A DNA stretch of 64,000 nucleotides from Fragilaria crotonensis (GCA_022925895.1 JAKSYS010000094.1:62001-126000); one strand, 5' to 3'. Shown: positions 29,861 to 41,400, counted from the stretch's first letter. Numbers and translations: made by a program. The notes: generated by a model from the sequence alone, not told the origin.

Positions 29861-31165
29861 CCCCAGTGTGAAAAAAACGTGCGACAAAAAAGACGACAAA
29901 AAGTTACGACGCCATAACAGAACAGCAACCAACTCGCATTTGATTCTGAAAAGTGCGATCTGTAGTCCTTTTGACAGACTACCTAAAGCTGTGACGATTG
30001 CTTCCCAATCATGATGTTCACAAAGTTACGACATCACGAACTCCGTCAATTTTTTTACGGAGTTTGATCCAGTTTGTCGCATGAAAAAAGCTAGCATGCG
30101 AAAAAAAGGGGATTTAAAAAAATAGCGGTCATTACACGAGGATGAACATTGCCCAAAACACACAAACATACTGCCCATAATTAGTATTTTCTAATACAAA
30201 TAGCTCGTACTCCGTAAGATGTTGCTCATTGCATTGTCCATTAACAGCATTGTTGATGTGCAGAGAGAAAACATTACTATATTCAATATTGCTCTGAAAC
30301 CATTCATCATGCTTTTTCTTAATCAAGAAGGAATTAGCCTGCAGGGCAAGGACAGCAGATTGTTGTTGGATGCAAATGTCAGACTTGAAATCCTGAGGAG
30401 CAATCTCACGGGCAAGACACTGAAAAGGAACCTTGCAGATCAAATGTTCAGAAGTCTTCTGGTTATGACAAATCTCATGCAGAGCAATGGTTCCAGGACA
30501 GTCTTTGCGAGGCTTCATTATGCCTCCAGTGGCAGAAGCAGTCTTGCGAGCTGCCTTGGTGGGTGCATTGTCGGCGGTAGATTACTAACGACAAGATGTA
30601 GTTTGCTTGCTGGTAGGGGTCAAACACCCGGCAACAAGGTCATCAGTAGGCACATCCTCAAAGATAGTGTTTCACTGTCCGCTGGTCGGGCATCAGAGGC
30701 AAGGGATCCCATGCGCATGTTGCAAGCGTTGTTTTTGTATCCCACACCAGAAGGAAAGGGCCAACACTTCGGCATCCTCATCCAAGTCCGTAGATACGAA
30801 CGGCAACACCTTGAAGGAGTTGCAATCAAGAGAAGATGATGTTGTTGTTGTCGTTGTTTTTGTTGTGCGCTTTGCAGATCACAAGTTCCATGCATGTATG
30901 GGGGTGTACAAACACTTCTTACCGTATGTAGGACCTACAGAGAACGTAGTGCTTGAGTTCTAGTAAAAGGATTGGGTGCACATATGGGCTCTGGATACCT
31001 TCAAGCAACAACAAGTAGCCTTCAGTTGTTGCAATTGACAAGAATCACTGAAAAACATTTGTCGCACAAAAATTCTCGCTAGCTTTTTCGTAGGACAAAT
31101 ATTTTGGGGTCGCCCAGAAATCGGGATAATTTTTGTCGCATGCCATGCGACAAAAAATACTGGGG
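29861..31165. mobile_element. Putative piggyBac-like element (TTAA target site) carrying an H3 relic
   Basis: Both flanks are TTAA (29857-29860 and 31166-31169), and the termini are CCCCAGT inward from the left and its complement ACTGGGG at the right. Subterminal sequences also pair in inverted order: TGCGACAAAAA near 29882 against its complement near 31135, and AAAAAGCTAGC near 30085 against GCTAGCTTTTT near 31077. A TTAA site and CCC-type ends are the piggyBac hallmarks. The 7-bp terminal repeat is short, so the superfamily is tentative. No transposase is recognisable. The plus strand has a Cys/His-rich segment (PCACCKRCFCIPH, about 30708-30750) that might be a zinc-finger tail. A decayed histone H3 lies inside on the minus strand. 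Confidence 0.5.
30132..30626 (-). pseudogene. Decayed histone H3 gene
   Basis: Reading the minus strand, TSKQTT, two adjacent stops, then [53 protein letters not shown] and SAVLALQ follow the order of canonical H3 (KQTARK, TKAARK, RPGTVALREI, LIRKLPFQRLVREIA, QDFKSD, SAVLALQ). After SAVLALQ about 45 unrelated residues intervene. Then [12 protein letters not shown] resembles the LFEDTNL segment of H3, so an insertion splits the histone fold. Key basic residues are replaced (Arg to His or Cys), the first part has stops and the C-terminal helix is lost. It cannot form a nucleosome. It sits wholly inside the TTAA-flanked element, suggesting capture or insertion of a histone copy. Confidence 0.8.
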
Positions 31166-31169
31166 TTAA

Positions 31170-31822
31170 CTTATATAATCTAAAGTAGTAATCGATCTCA
31201 CGCAATGATTCCAGACAGGGGTCGCTGTCCGTTTAGAGACGGTCGCGGAGTAGCAATTCAAGCGATGCGGAGCACCTTGATTGCTAAACCTCAATCGGCG
31301 TTAGAGACGACACTATCACTGCAATGGCCGTTGCAACAGAGTAGATAGTGAAGGAGCAGGACAGTAGTCGTGGAACGACTAAGCTGTAGGACAGTGCCAG
31401 TCCAACGGTACAGTAGCCGGTTCCAGTAGACCGTCTGCCGCAACTACCCTGAATGCACTTTTACTGGTGTGTAGCCGACACGATCCCTGGAGACGACTGT
31501 AAGGTCAAGGACGTGGCAAAACTACCGGTAACTTGGGCCGATGTGGTACGTAAACCTGCGGTTGCGAGTAACTGGAAGAACATACCGGTGAGTTCAAGTA
31601 AGGGAACTGCCGGTATTGATAGACGTACAAAGAGTATGAGTGTTTTGACGAGATCATTCTCTCAAAACAATCCAGTTAATAGAATCAAGGTTTGATTGAC
31701 TTTGATCTCTGTTCCCAATTTGCTTTGAGCATTTGCGACATTAAGACACCTGGTTTACGACCTACTGTGTTGTCGTAAAACTAGAGAAAAAACCATTGTT
31801 TTGAGAGAAAATATACGTTTTC
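31170..31822. other. Spacer between two elements
   Basis: No supported gene. It has a 36-bp hairpin at 31251-31286 (TAGCAATTCAAG paired with CTTGATTGCTA) and a few TACCGGTA words (31523, 31583). The frame at 31453-31695 has no recognisable features. Confidence 0.4.
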
Positions 31823-31825
31823 TAA

Positions 31826-33224
31826 GGGCAATGCTTACGAGACAAATGGGACACAAAAACAAACGGGACAGTCCCGTTTGTGGTTATTTGCAAAAATACC
31901 TGCTTACTACAGGTAGAAATCCGAACAAAACGAACAGTCCAATCTCTTTAAACGGACACGACGTATAATACATAATGCGGAATCCTCCCCCCTCCAACTT
32001 CTTCTTTCTTGCAGCAACAATCAGGATGCCATGCAGCGTGACTTCAAGAGCAGGAGCGTCGCCTTTTGCTCATAAACAGTAGAAGATGGAACCACAGCAG
32101 CACTGCAGAATAACACAACTAGTTAGGAAGTAGTAGTAACTTCTATACCTTTTTTAATTCAGACCGTCTGTTTGACACCACAAGGACTGAAGGAATGGGA
32201 GTAGCTGCAACATTGGCATCGGCCATGGGATGGACATCCGATATGGAATCCACCTTCGCCAAAGGCTAGTGAAAGGTTATCAAGAATGCGTGTAGTTATT
32301 GGCACTAAGACTAATGCTTTTGAAATACAATCAAGAAGCACTGCTCATCTGCTGATCATCAGCACACCGAATGTAGCCACTCCGCATTCTTATCGTTGCT
32401 TTTCATGCCGTTGAGTGACGAGTATAGTATTGAATAATGAAAAATTTCCAGATTGGCACAAGCGCTCGTGACAGCCGAGACGATACACGTTTATACCGCT
32501 GTAGATTTGCATGAAACAATGCAAAGAAGCAATTCGAATGAGAAGTGGTTGAATGTTCGAGAACTTCTCTTTGTGTTTGCTCCTGCAGTCGAGATTCGTG
32601 ATCACTAGTTCTTGACTTGCTGGAACAATGTTTAAATGGTGATTCAAAGCCCACACATGCTTGACCTGTTGAATTCGTCAAATGGATACACAACAAGGCA
32701 GCACTCACTGCTGAAATGGAAACGAAACAAACAGTGAGCATTGTGGAAGCAGCACCCATAATTGATCGTGATTTCAAACTCACACTTGAAACTTGAAACC
32801 ACACACCGCTTGTCTCTAAGCAAACAAGAGCACTTTCATCCATGATGCCAACCGCACCCAAAACATCATCATCTTCCAAGCACACCATCAAGAAGAAGAA
32901 CAAGTCAATTTCTTACAAATGACAGGAAAGGAATTCAACTCGCAACAAGAAATGGAGTGACCAGTGTTGATGCAGAGGGTGTGATACAAGATCCAACACG
33001 AGCAAATGACCATCTGGCCCGTTTGTTTGACCCATTTGGTATCCGGGTTATTTACAAATGGGACGGGCCCATTTGTGGAGAATTACAAAGGAACCCGGTT
33101 TCACAAATGGGACAGGCCAGTTTGTTTTGCAATTGTGCCGTATAAGCAGGGTTTTGGCGTCTTTTGCAAATGGGACAGTCCCGTTTGTTTTTGTGTACCG
33201 TTTGTGAACTCGTAAGCATCGCCC
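31826..33224. mobile_element. 1.4-kb TAA-flanked element with long inverted ends and palindromic boxes
   Basis: Both sides are flanked by TAA (31823-31825 and 33225-33227). The ends GGGCAATGCTTACGAG and CTCGTAAGCATCGCCC are inverted, and the similarity continues inward for about 75 bp through ACACAAAAACAAACGGGAC. Palindromic boxes of the type AAACGGGACAGTCCCGTTT recur at about 31854, 33055, 33102 and 33165, like subterminal transposase-binding sites. A 3-bp TWA target site suggests PIF/Harbinger. The interior has a few frames (for example minus 32403-32903) but no recognisable transposase, so it is probably non-autonomous. Confidence 0.68.
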
Positions 33225-33276
33225 TAATACACCCAACGTTTGTTAACCCATGGACAGGAGCGACGAAATTTAACAA

Positions 33277-35090
33277 TTGACGACGCAACTACGAAACATA
33301 CTATCACTCCGACTGGCGCAGCTGGAAGCCGCAGCAAGTCGTGAGAACAACCGGAGCAGCGCTGAAAAAGCAGCAGCACCCATCATCCAAAAGGGTGACC
33401 GACTGAGCATCATCAACAAGGTGAACAAACCACAAAACTGGACCGGTGAGTGGGACCAGGCCAAGGCAGCACAGAAGGCTACAGTAACGCACTTCTACAG
33501 AGGTAAGGTACACTTGGTCACCGACAACGGCATACGCACGTGGCGCGCAGTCAACAACCTCTCGAAGGCAGAATGAGTGCCCACCCGGACACAACAACCA
33601 GTGGGGGAAGCGAAGCAGGCGGACGAAGCAACACCAGCACCGGACGCAACGGGACAAACCGTCCACGCGGAAACCGAGAAGGCACCAGCCGACAAACTAA
33701 CGCAGGAGGCGCGGCGCAACAAGCAATGGCGACCCGCAATCGCCCCATCTTCAAGGGCAACACCGAAGGCATGTGTGGACACGTCTTTGAGTGTTTCAAA
33801 GAACAAGACGACCGCCGACAGTACGGAAAAAGGTCGAAGCCCTGCATGCATACGCCAGAAAGACGCTCTCCTACACCGCGGACTTGGCGCCACTCTTTGC
33901 CTCCACAATGACGGCGCCGATCATCGAGCGGCCGGACAACATTGTCGACGACGCCGACAAGCTAGAGGAAAAGATCTTCGTCGAGGAAGTGAAGGAATAC
34001 GTCAAGCGCACCAGGACACTACAGAGTAATCTGGCCACCATCTTTGCCGTCGCTTGGGGACAGTGCAGCGAGGCCATGAAGGCCAGCATGAAGACGCACA
34101 ACGGCTACGACGAAATGGCCCTCGTAAACAACTGCGTTTGGCTTCTGAAGCAAATCCGCAGTGTAACATTGCAGTTCCACGACAACAAGGACAGTTCCAT
34201 GTCCCTCTTGGATGCCCAGTTCGGTTTCCTGTCTTGAAAACAGAAGCCAAACAAAAGCGCTGACGACGAGTACGCGGAGAATCTGATTGGCTGGTCCGAC
34301 ACCATCGAGACACACGCTGGCACAGTCGCCGTAAATTTCAAGTTAATCGGCGAGACAGCGGACGACGGCATGGTGCACAGCGACATAACAAGACAAGGGA
34401 TGACCAGGGAGCGGATGATCGCTACGTGCCTAATTCGAAACGCCGACCTGTCCAGATATGGTACCCTAATCAACGACCTTGCTCATCAATACGCGGGGTA
34501 GAAGGACAACTACCCAAGGGACATCATTTTGGCCAAGAATTTGCTTATCATGTACAGAACACCTACGAACGCGACGGGCACCCCGAGGAACGGCAACCAG
34601 CAACGACAGCAGCAACAGCGGCCTACGTCAAACGGCGACCCATTGCACGGTCTGACCTTGGCGCAGCGTACCGCCATCGCGGTAGCCGGAACTGACAGTC
34701 AGCTTCGCCCTAACGTCACGTGTGACAGATGCGGCCTACCTGGGCACATGGCTGGCAAATGCCCAACAGCCGCCACGACGACCACATCCGCCATTACGCT
34801 CACGGAATATGCATGCATACGTCCTCGCGCAAGCGGCGCGGGAAGGCGAGCACGAAATCGATCCTGATTGGATCCTTCTCGATTCGCAGTCAACCATCTC
34901 CGTTTTCAAGAACGCGAGTATGTTGACGAACATTCGGAACAGCGGCCGTGTGCTGCGCGCCATCACGAATGGAGGCCACCAGGATTTGATCATGGTGGGT
35001 GATTTCCCAAATCTTGGGGAAGTGTGGTTTAACCACAACTCGATTGCGAACATTCTCCATATACCATCACACTCATCTCAACTTCAAGAC
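33277..35090 (+). pseudogene. Ty1/copia retrotransposon remnant (gag, zinc knuckle, protease)
   Basis: Plus-strand pieces occur in order. 33277-33576 is a basic frame with THFYRGKVHLVTDNGIRTWR. 33573-33830 is an Asn/Thr-rich head and GMCGHVFECFKEQDDRRQYG. 33830-34237 is a helical gag region (VEALHAYARKTLSYTADLAP). About 34710-34770 has the CCHC knuckle CDRCGLPGHMAGKCP, and about 34810-35080 has the aspartic protease block DWILLDSQSTISVFKN. These are the early part of a copia polyprotein. It is dead: there are frame changes near 33825 and 34805 and in-frame stops at about 34235 (TGA) and 34499 (TAG). It stops after the protease; integrase, reverse transcriptase and LTRs are absent. It begins about 50 bp after the TAA-flanked element. 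Confidence 0.82.
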
Positions 35091-35402
35091 GGCTCTCGAA
35101 ATAAAATTGCCATAATGTGGAGGTTTGAAATTGTATTCCCTCAACATGTTCGCATTTGTTGAGAATCTTTGACATCAATCTGATGCAGGAGCTCTCATTT
35201 CAGTCAATTCTTCCATTTCTCTGCAATGTCACACCGTACATTGAATACGAGCTGTGCATGGAGTAGACCAATCTACTTCCATAGAGAACAACTCTCGAGA
35301 AGCCTTCTTCCTGCAATACGCCACAGATAAGTATTGCCTTCTTTCCAATTCGGAGTAAGTCACATAATCACAACTACAAGAGCTACAGCTGAAACGAGAT
35401 AG

Positions 35403-36095
35403 ATGACCCCGCCAGATGAAGAAGTGCCTCAGGAAGAGGCCACTCCAACGGAATTGTCTCGTGCCACCAGGAGTAAGAAATGATTCTGCAGACCTTTCTT
35501 TCTCACCTTGCTGGGGCTGTTGCTCGCCTGCATTATCATTGCTACGATTGCTGTCCCGATCGTGCTCTCGAGTCGTCGTGAATCAACAACACCCGCAGAT
35601 GCTTCTGGCAGCAATCCTATCGACCCTTCAACAAACGCCACTTCTGCTCCTTCTTCAGGACCGACACAAGACATGGTTTCTGCCCCCACTCCAGGACCAA
35701 CACAAGCTGACACCCTTGCCACTTCTCAAGAAGTACCGCAAGCCGACACTCCCTATTCAACTCCAAACCCAACGCAAGTTGACACCCCAGCCCCCACTCC
35801 AGAACCTACACAAGGTGACACCCCCGGCCCCAGCGTAACAGAAATACAAGTCGACATGAACCCTCCCACATCAGTCCTAACACAAGATCCTTCTCCTGCC
35901 GAAACCACCGTGACACCGGTACAAATTGCCTGCAATTTTCTTTCGATTGCATCTTTGATTGATTGTCAAAGGACCGTCGTATTCGACTCTTCGTTCGCTT
36001 CTTTGGATCGTCCAAGTGGGTTGACCATTCCAAGTGAGCTTGGACTGTTGACACAGCTCACGTACTTGCGTATGATTAACACTTATTACCGTTAA
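35403..36095 (+). pseudogene. Truncated LRR receptor-like gene
   Basis: From the ATG at 35403 the frame reads an acidic cytosolic head, an in-frame TGA at about 35481, then a transmembrane helix (LGLLLACIIIATIAVPIVLS). A long Pro/Thr/Gln stalk made of repeats of the PTPxPTQxD type follows, then a Cys-bearing segment. The first leucine-rich repeat begins (IPSELGLLTQLTYLRMIN) and stops abruptly at 36095. Diatom receptor-like LRR proteins have this order, so the piece is the 5' third of such a gene with a nonsense codon and without its repeats. It lies directly behind the copia remnant, consistent with a rearranged region. Confidence 0.75.
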
Positions 36096-37148
36096 TTTGA
36101 TCCATTTTCCTTTTCTTTATCTTCAGTGAAAGTCACTGATGTGAAAAAATCTCAAGGCTTGATTTTTTCATCCCCAATCATTCTTGGACTCAAGGTATCC
36201 AATCTTGCATAGTGTGTGGTAGATGTTCTCTGAAATGTCAAAACAGTTTTTAATTTTTGACATCCATTTTCATTCAATTCTGCAATGCCAAATTGAGACT
36301 TTGAGGCAAACGTGGCTAGTGACCAATGAGCGACAGACTACTTTTCGAAGATTATGGCATCCTCACTCTTGAAGTCAAATTCATCTTCTGACTGTTCATT
36401 TTAAATCTGTGAGAGAAGCAAAATTTTCCAAACGCTTGTTGGTATGTATTCGACTCGATTTCTGTGTGGAAATAAAGAATTGGAGGGTAAAAACACTTGT
36501 GCAGCAGAAAAACTGAAATAAGTCAATGACAACAACAACTGACCTACTGCCACTTAAAACCATGCACCTTCATACTGTTCTTAAGACAACGACCGAGTAT
36601 AGAGGCTGAGGGCTGAGGGACAATACACAAGATAATAGGAACGATTGCCTCCTTTTGAGTGGCTACTGACTACGGAATAGACGCTAGAGTAGACACTACC
36701 GGTAGCGATTTCCTACTGCTCCGTAGTTCTACCGTATTTCACGGAGATTTGCCCCCCGCGCATTCCTGTACCCACCCCTCCCAAATTATGCACATTTTCG
36801 AACCAGCCACTCGACTCAAAATTGAATGTTCATTTGTTATCCTTTGACAGAAAAATCCTGGCATTTCACCAAAAGGTCAGGTCATTTGAATTCCACTTGC
36901 TGAAAGCTAGCTATGCATGTATAACTCTAATAATCAGAAGACGAGTTTAAACATTCATGTTCCTTTTTTTCAGTCGTCAGCCCGGCATCATTTTTTTCAC
37001 GGATTCCCTTTATCTATCTGACACTTTTGATGAACATTTGGTGGGATTCCGGAACCTCTTGATGAACATTTGGTGGGTACAATCTCTGTGAAATACGGTA
37101 GCTACTCGTAGGACTGTAGAGCACTGTTAAATGGTACTGGTACTTTGT
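36096..37148. other. Intergenic, no gene recognised
   Basis: AT-rich and without a supported frame. A 21-bp word TGATGAACATTTGGTGGG is repeated at about 37030 and 37062, and TACCGGTA-type words occur at 36698-36730. The right edge passes into the heptamer array. Confidence 0.45.
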
Positions 37149-37682
37149 TCATGGTTCATGGTTCATGGTTCATGGTTCATGGTTCATGATGGTTCATGAT
37201 GGTTCATGGTTCATGGTTCATGGTTCATGGTTCATGGTTCATGGTTCATGGTTCATGGTTCATGGTTCATGGTTCATGGTTCATAGTTCATGGTTCATGG
37301 TTGGTTCATGGTTCATGGTTCATGGTTCATGGTTCATGGTTTCATGGTTCATGGTTCATGGTTCATGGTTCATGGTTCATGGTTCATGGTTCATGGTTCA
37401 TGGTTCATGGTTCATGGTTCATGGTTCATGGTTCATGGTTCATGGTTCATGGTTCATGGTTCATGGTTCATGGTTCATGGTTCATGGTTCATGGTTCATG
37501 GTTCATGGTTCATGGTTCATGGTTCATGGTTCATGGTTCATGGTTCATGGTTCATGGTTCATGGTTCATGGTTCATGGTTCATGGTTCATGGTTCATGGT
37601 TCATGGTTCATGGTTCATGGTTCATGGTTCATGGTTCATGGTTCATGGTTCATGGTTCATGGTTCATGGTTCATGGTTCATA
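37149..37682. repeat. Heptamer minisatellite (GGTTCAT)n
   Basis: About 75 copies of GGTTCAT, nearly perfect, with a few slips (37186-37200, 37302, 37341). All frames are open because the unit is 7 bp, producing artificial peptides of His, Gly, Ser, Trp, Phe, Met and Val; these are not genes. Confidence 0.98.
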
Positions 37683-37810
37683 GTTATAGTTACCATAGTT
37701 ATAGTTATAGTTATAGTTATAGTTATAGTTATAGTTATACTAGTTATAGTTATAGTTATAGTTATAGTTATAGTTATAGTTATAGTTATAGTTATAGTTA
37801 TAGTCATAGT
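37683..37810. repeat. Hexamer microsatellite (TAGTTA)n
   Basis: About 20 copies of the hexamer TAGTTA, with single slips near 37690 and 37740. They follow the heptamer array directly, so two unrelated simple repeats abut. Confidence 0.97.
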
Positions 37811-37818
37811 TGGATCCG

Positions 37819-38074
37819 ATTAGAATGCAGTGAAATGACGTCAAGCTGTACCAATCAGCATGCTCTCTGAAACTACTGTCTTACTGGAGTACTGTATGAC
37901 CTTAGTGAGAACCTGAAGGCCTCAGAACAGTGACGTCATGATCGACGTCAAGCTGTACCAATCAGCATGCTCTCTGAAACTACTGTCTTACTGGAGTACT
38001 GTATGACCTCAGTGAGAACCTGAAAGCCTCAGTACAGTGACGTCATGATCGACGTCATTTCACTGCATTCTAAT
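37819..38074. mobile_element. 256-bp foldback with two 107-bp internal repeats
   Basis: The left arm 37819-37842 and right arm 38051-38074 are a perfect 24-bp inverted pair (ATTAGAATGCAGTGAAATGA then CGTC, and its complement). Between them are two direct repeats of 107 bp (37837-37943 and 37944-38050) differing at about three positions. Each begins GACGTCAAGCTGTACC and ends at TGACGTCATGATC. A third GACGTCA start is the right arm itself. The repeats include TGACGTCA, the consensus of CRE-type bZIP sites. No target-site duplication is evident. Confidence 0.75.
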
Positions 38075-38415
38075 GGTATTCATGTATTCATGTATCGATG
38101 TATCCATGTATCCATGCACAATGCACAATGCACTATTCACTATACATACAGTACAGTATTCACAGAAAATTGGGTCATCAGGAAAAGCACCTCTGCCTGG
38201 TATCGTACTTCTAATGCGGTTGACGTAGGCGTAACACAAACCTGAACTGCGTATAACACGGATTTTCCGGATGCCACTGGTCCGTGGTATGCATACATTA
38301 TCGGCAGTCATTCTCAAAACTTCATTCCTACTACAGAAAGCATTTATGCACGCAACTGGCCTCGAGTGCGCGCGAGTCATATCCGTCGTCGTCGTCGCGT
38401 CGTGGATCCAACCAC
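38075..38415. other. 5' flank of the kinesin gene
   Basis: Short direct repeats (CATGTATC, CACAATG) occur at 38090-38135 and GTAC words at 38148-38210. This is the probable promoter; no other gene is seen. Confidence 0.4.
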
Positions 38416-41400
38416 ATGTCGCGAACAGGCAATGTGAGAGTTGCCTTTCGAGTTCGACCGCCGGAAGGTGATTGCATAAGCACCGACGCAGAGCGGAGCC
38501 GGGTTTCCGTTCGAGGAAACGATGGACGCGTTCATCATTTCACTTGCGATCGGGTAAGAATTGAACAGGTTTTCTATTATGGAATATTGTGACGTCGGGT
38601 TTCTTTCCTACAGGCATTTGTTGATCTACTTAGGAATATCCACCTCGTTTTCGTCATCGTGGGACGGTGGCCTCATTCCTCGACCCCCCGCTCCGTCACA
38701 TGCAACGCGAGCCGATTTCCTTTGCTTCTCTCTCGATCCCTGTAATTTTTGCATGCATATTTACATTGTGAATTGATTCCACAAAACTCATCATGTGAAC
38801 TTTCTGGTCGAAACACTGCCTGGCTAACAGGTGTTCGACGGGGATGCAAGGCAGGCGAGCATTTACAAAGAGTTGGTAGCTCCTCTGGTCATTGATTTCG
38901 TCTCCGGTCGGAATTGTTGTGTCTTTGCGTATGGAGAATCTGGCAGCGGGAAGACGTACACTATCCTGGGGCCGAGTGAGTCTGAAATCCGTGTCGTTGG
39001 AAATGGAGTAGTGTATGAAGGGGATGAAACGGGGGATGGCGATGACTTCAGTTCGTTAGGCAGTGCAGGAGTCAGTCAACATCAAGCCATTCCTGGTACC
39101 AGAGTGAATGTAGGGAAAATGCTTCCTCCTAGCCACGTTCTTTCATCGAAGGAAAGACGACAGCCGCCTCAAAATACTAGTTACAGTCGAAGAAAGCTGG
39201 ATCATAACAACATGATGCAGCCCAGTGAGGGCGTTGAGGCTCAGCAGAATGAGATTTCGGGCATCGCCCCTCGCATTGTTGAGCAGGTACACGACATTTT
39301 TCGACGAAGGCGAAAACGAAATTCCTCCTTGGTAAGCGACGATCCTAAGCTGAGCTTCTCCTTCGTTGAAGTGTACGAAGAGCGCATTATAGACTTACTG
39401 CATGAAGGTGCTGAAGATATCAATGATGAGGACACTTCCCTGTCCGTACGAAGTTCACCCGATCAGGGCTTGTTCGTTGAAGGCGCCACTGAAATTGGAT
39501 GTCTGCACGAGTCTGACTTCTCTGTGGCAATCAACTCTGCGTTGAAAGCGCGCGAGCAACGTTTCGATACCAGCGGTTGCGCAGGTGAGTTTTTGTTGGC
39601 CGTTTGTTCAATCTCCACAATGTCCTCTCTCACGTTACGATTGTACCCTTTCAAGACAACGCATCACACTTAATTTTGATTCTGAAGCTCGAGAGGTACA
39701 GCAAGTCAAAAGGCAAACGTTTGACATCGAATTACTTTGTTGTGGACTTGGCAAACTCTGCCTTGGTGCGGAAGCCGCCTCCAGATGCACGACTTAGGGT
39801 TGTCAGAGACTGTAAATCTGTTAAGAAGTCGCTTGGAGCACTGAGGAAAAGCATCCGTTGCATCGGATTGGCGCAGAAGACGCCGACTCCTTCGCACGGA
39901 GAGTCTGTGTTGACAAAGGTTCTTCACAATGGACTGGTGCGAGGATCGGGTATTGTGATCATCGTCACTGCTAACCCAGAATCGCAACATGTGCAGGAAT
40001 CGTTGTCAGCGATTCGGTTTGGAACATACGTCGCGGGTCAGAACGGCGAAGAAATTGATGACTCCGCTATAAAGCCCTCTGTAGTTGGACAAGCATGGCG
40101 TGTTGACAGTCCTCGTTCCCCTGGCTCGCGGCGGTCGAGCGAGGTACTCCCTGTAACGAAACCCGCTTTGTTACCCACTTCGAGACGAACGAGTGAGGCC
40201 ACTGCAAAGTGCCGGCCTAGCTATGTGCCTGAGGTTTCGTATGGTGAACCAGCATCGCCAGACGTGCCGAATAAGCCATTAAGTCAAACAAACGGACATG
40301 TCGAAATGGGCGTTGGTACCAGCGAGGTTGAGCTCACACATGAATCCTTCAGTTCTGAGAAGGGGCAGCCCCAACTGGGGGCTACATCAAAAGGACACAA
40401 TGCAATACAATATGGTGGCCACCATGCTGCTCAAAAGCTGTATGATCTGCAGACGGCGGCCGGTGAGTTGCAGAAGCTTTCGATCCCATCGGATGAGTCA
40501 TCACAAACTACAACAAGTGATGCTTTTAAGGGTCGTACTTCTCTCGCCAAGCATTTTTCTCAGTCAGCGAATCGTGATTATGGTCTTGCTCAAAGGGAAC
40601 TAACTCCAGTCAGGTCTGGATCTGCTCAATCGGGCCCCAATTCCTCGACCGCACAACCGACCTCTCAATCGATACAATCACGCGCTAATAGTGCCGGCGA
40701 AGAAACTGACATCCTTCGCGCGGAGCTTTCCGATTTAAGAATAGCCTATGACCTCCTGCAGCAACAGCAAGCGGCCAAAGCACAGGAATTGGCGAGTGCG
40801 CGACAAGAAATTCAAGGTAAGCATCATCCGAGGAGTAGCTCTGTCATTCTGCCGATGAGTCGTGTTTGTGCGTTGCATATTGTGCTAACAATTCACCGAT
40901 TACAGAGCTCAAGTCGGGAATACGTGACCGTCCCAATGAGCTCGAATATTCTCGCCAACACGACGAGATCGATCTACTAGGTTTAGATATGACTCGAACT
41001 GAAGTGAGCAACAGCGTGTCCACCGCAATATCCACTGCTGTTATTGAGGACAACAGCGATGACTGGGACGAAAACCGCATTGAAGTACTGCCGTCGCCCG
41101 TCTGCGTTTGTCTCCGGCTCCGTCCGATGACGAAACTCGAGAGGAACCGTCGTAGTCGCAGCTGTATTGAGGTCCACGAAGGAGGCAGGGAATTCACTGT
41201 TGACTCGCCGCTTGACGGCGAATATGACTTCTGCTTCGACCACGTTTTTGACACAGAGAGCACGCAAGAGGAGGTGTACGAGACTGTTGGCGCCCCCATT
41301 GTCGATCACCTTCTGGGTGGCGTTAATTGCGCAGTTATGGTGTACGGTCTGGCAGGGAGCGGCAAATCACACACCCTCTCCGGGAAACTTCCTGAAATGC

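Noticed and set aside
30219-30839. 206-residue plus-strand frame opposite the H3 relic
   Set aside because: It is a shadow of the minus-strand H3 remnant through most of its length; only the Cys-rich segment near 30710 was noted.
32403-32903. 166-residue minus-strand frame inside the TAA-flanked element
   Set aside because: No motif is seen, and the opposite strand is also open in part; not called as a gene.
37149-37682. CRISPR-like or telomere-like array
   Set aside because: There are no spacers, the unit is only 7 bp, the genome is eukaryotic and the unit is not a known telomere repeat.
37165-37870. Frames of repeated His-Gly-Ser-Trp-Phe-Met-Val
   Set aside because: Same artefact from (GGTTCAT)n and the following hexamer array.
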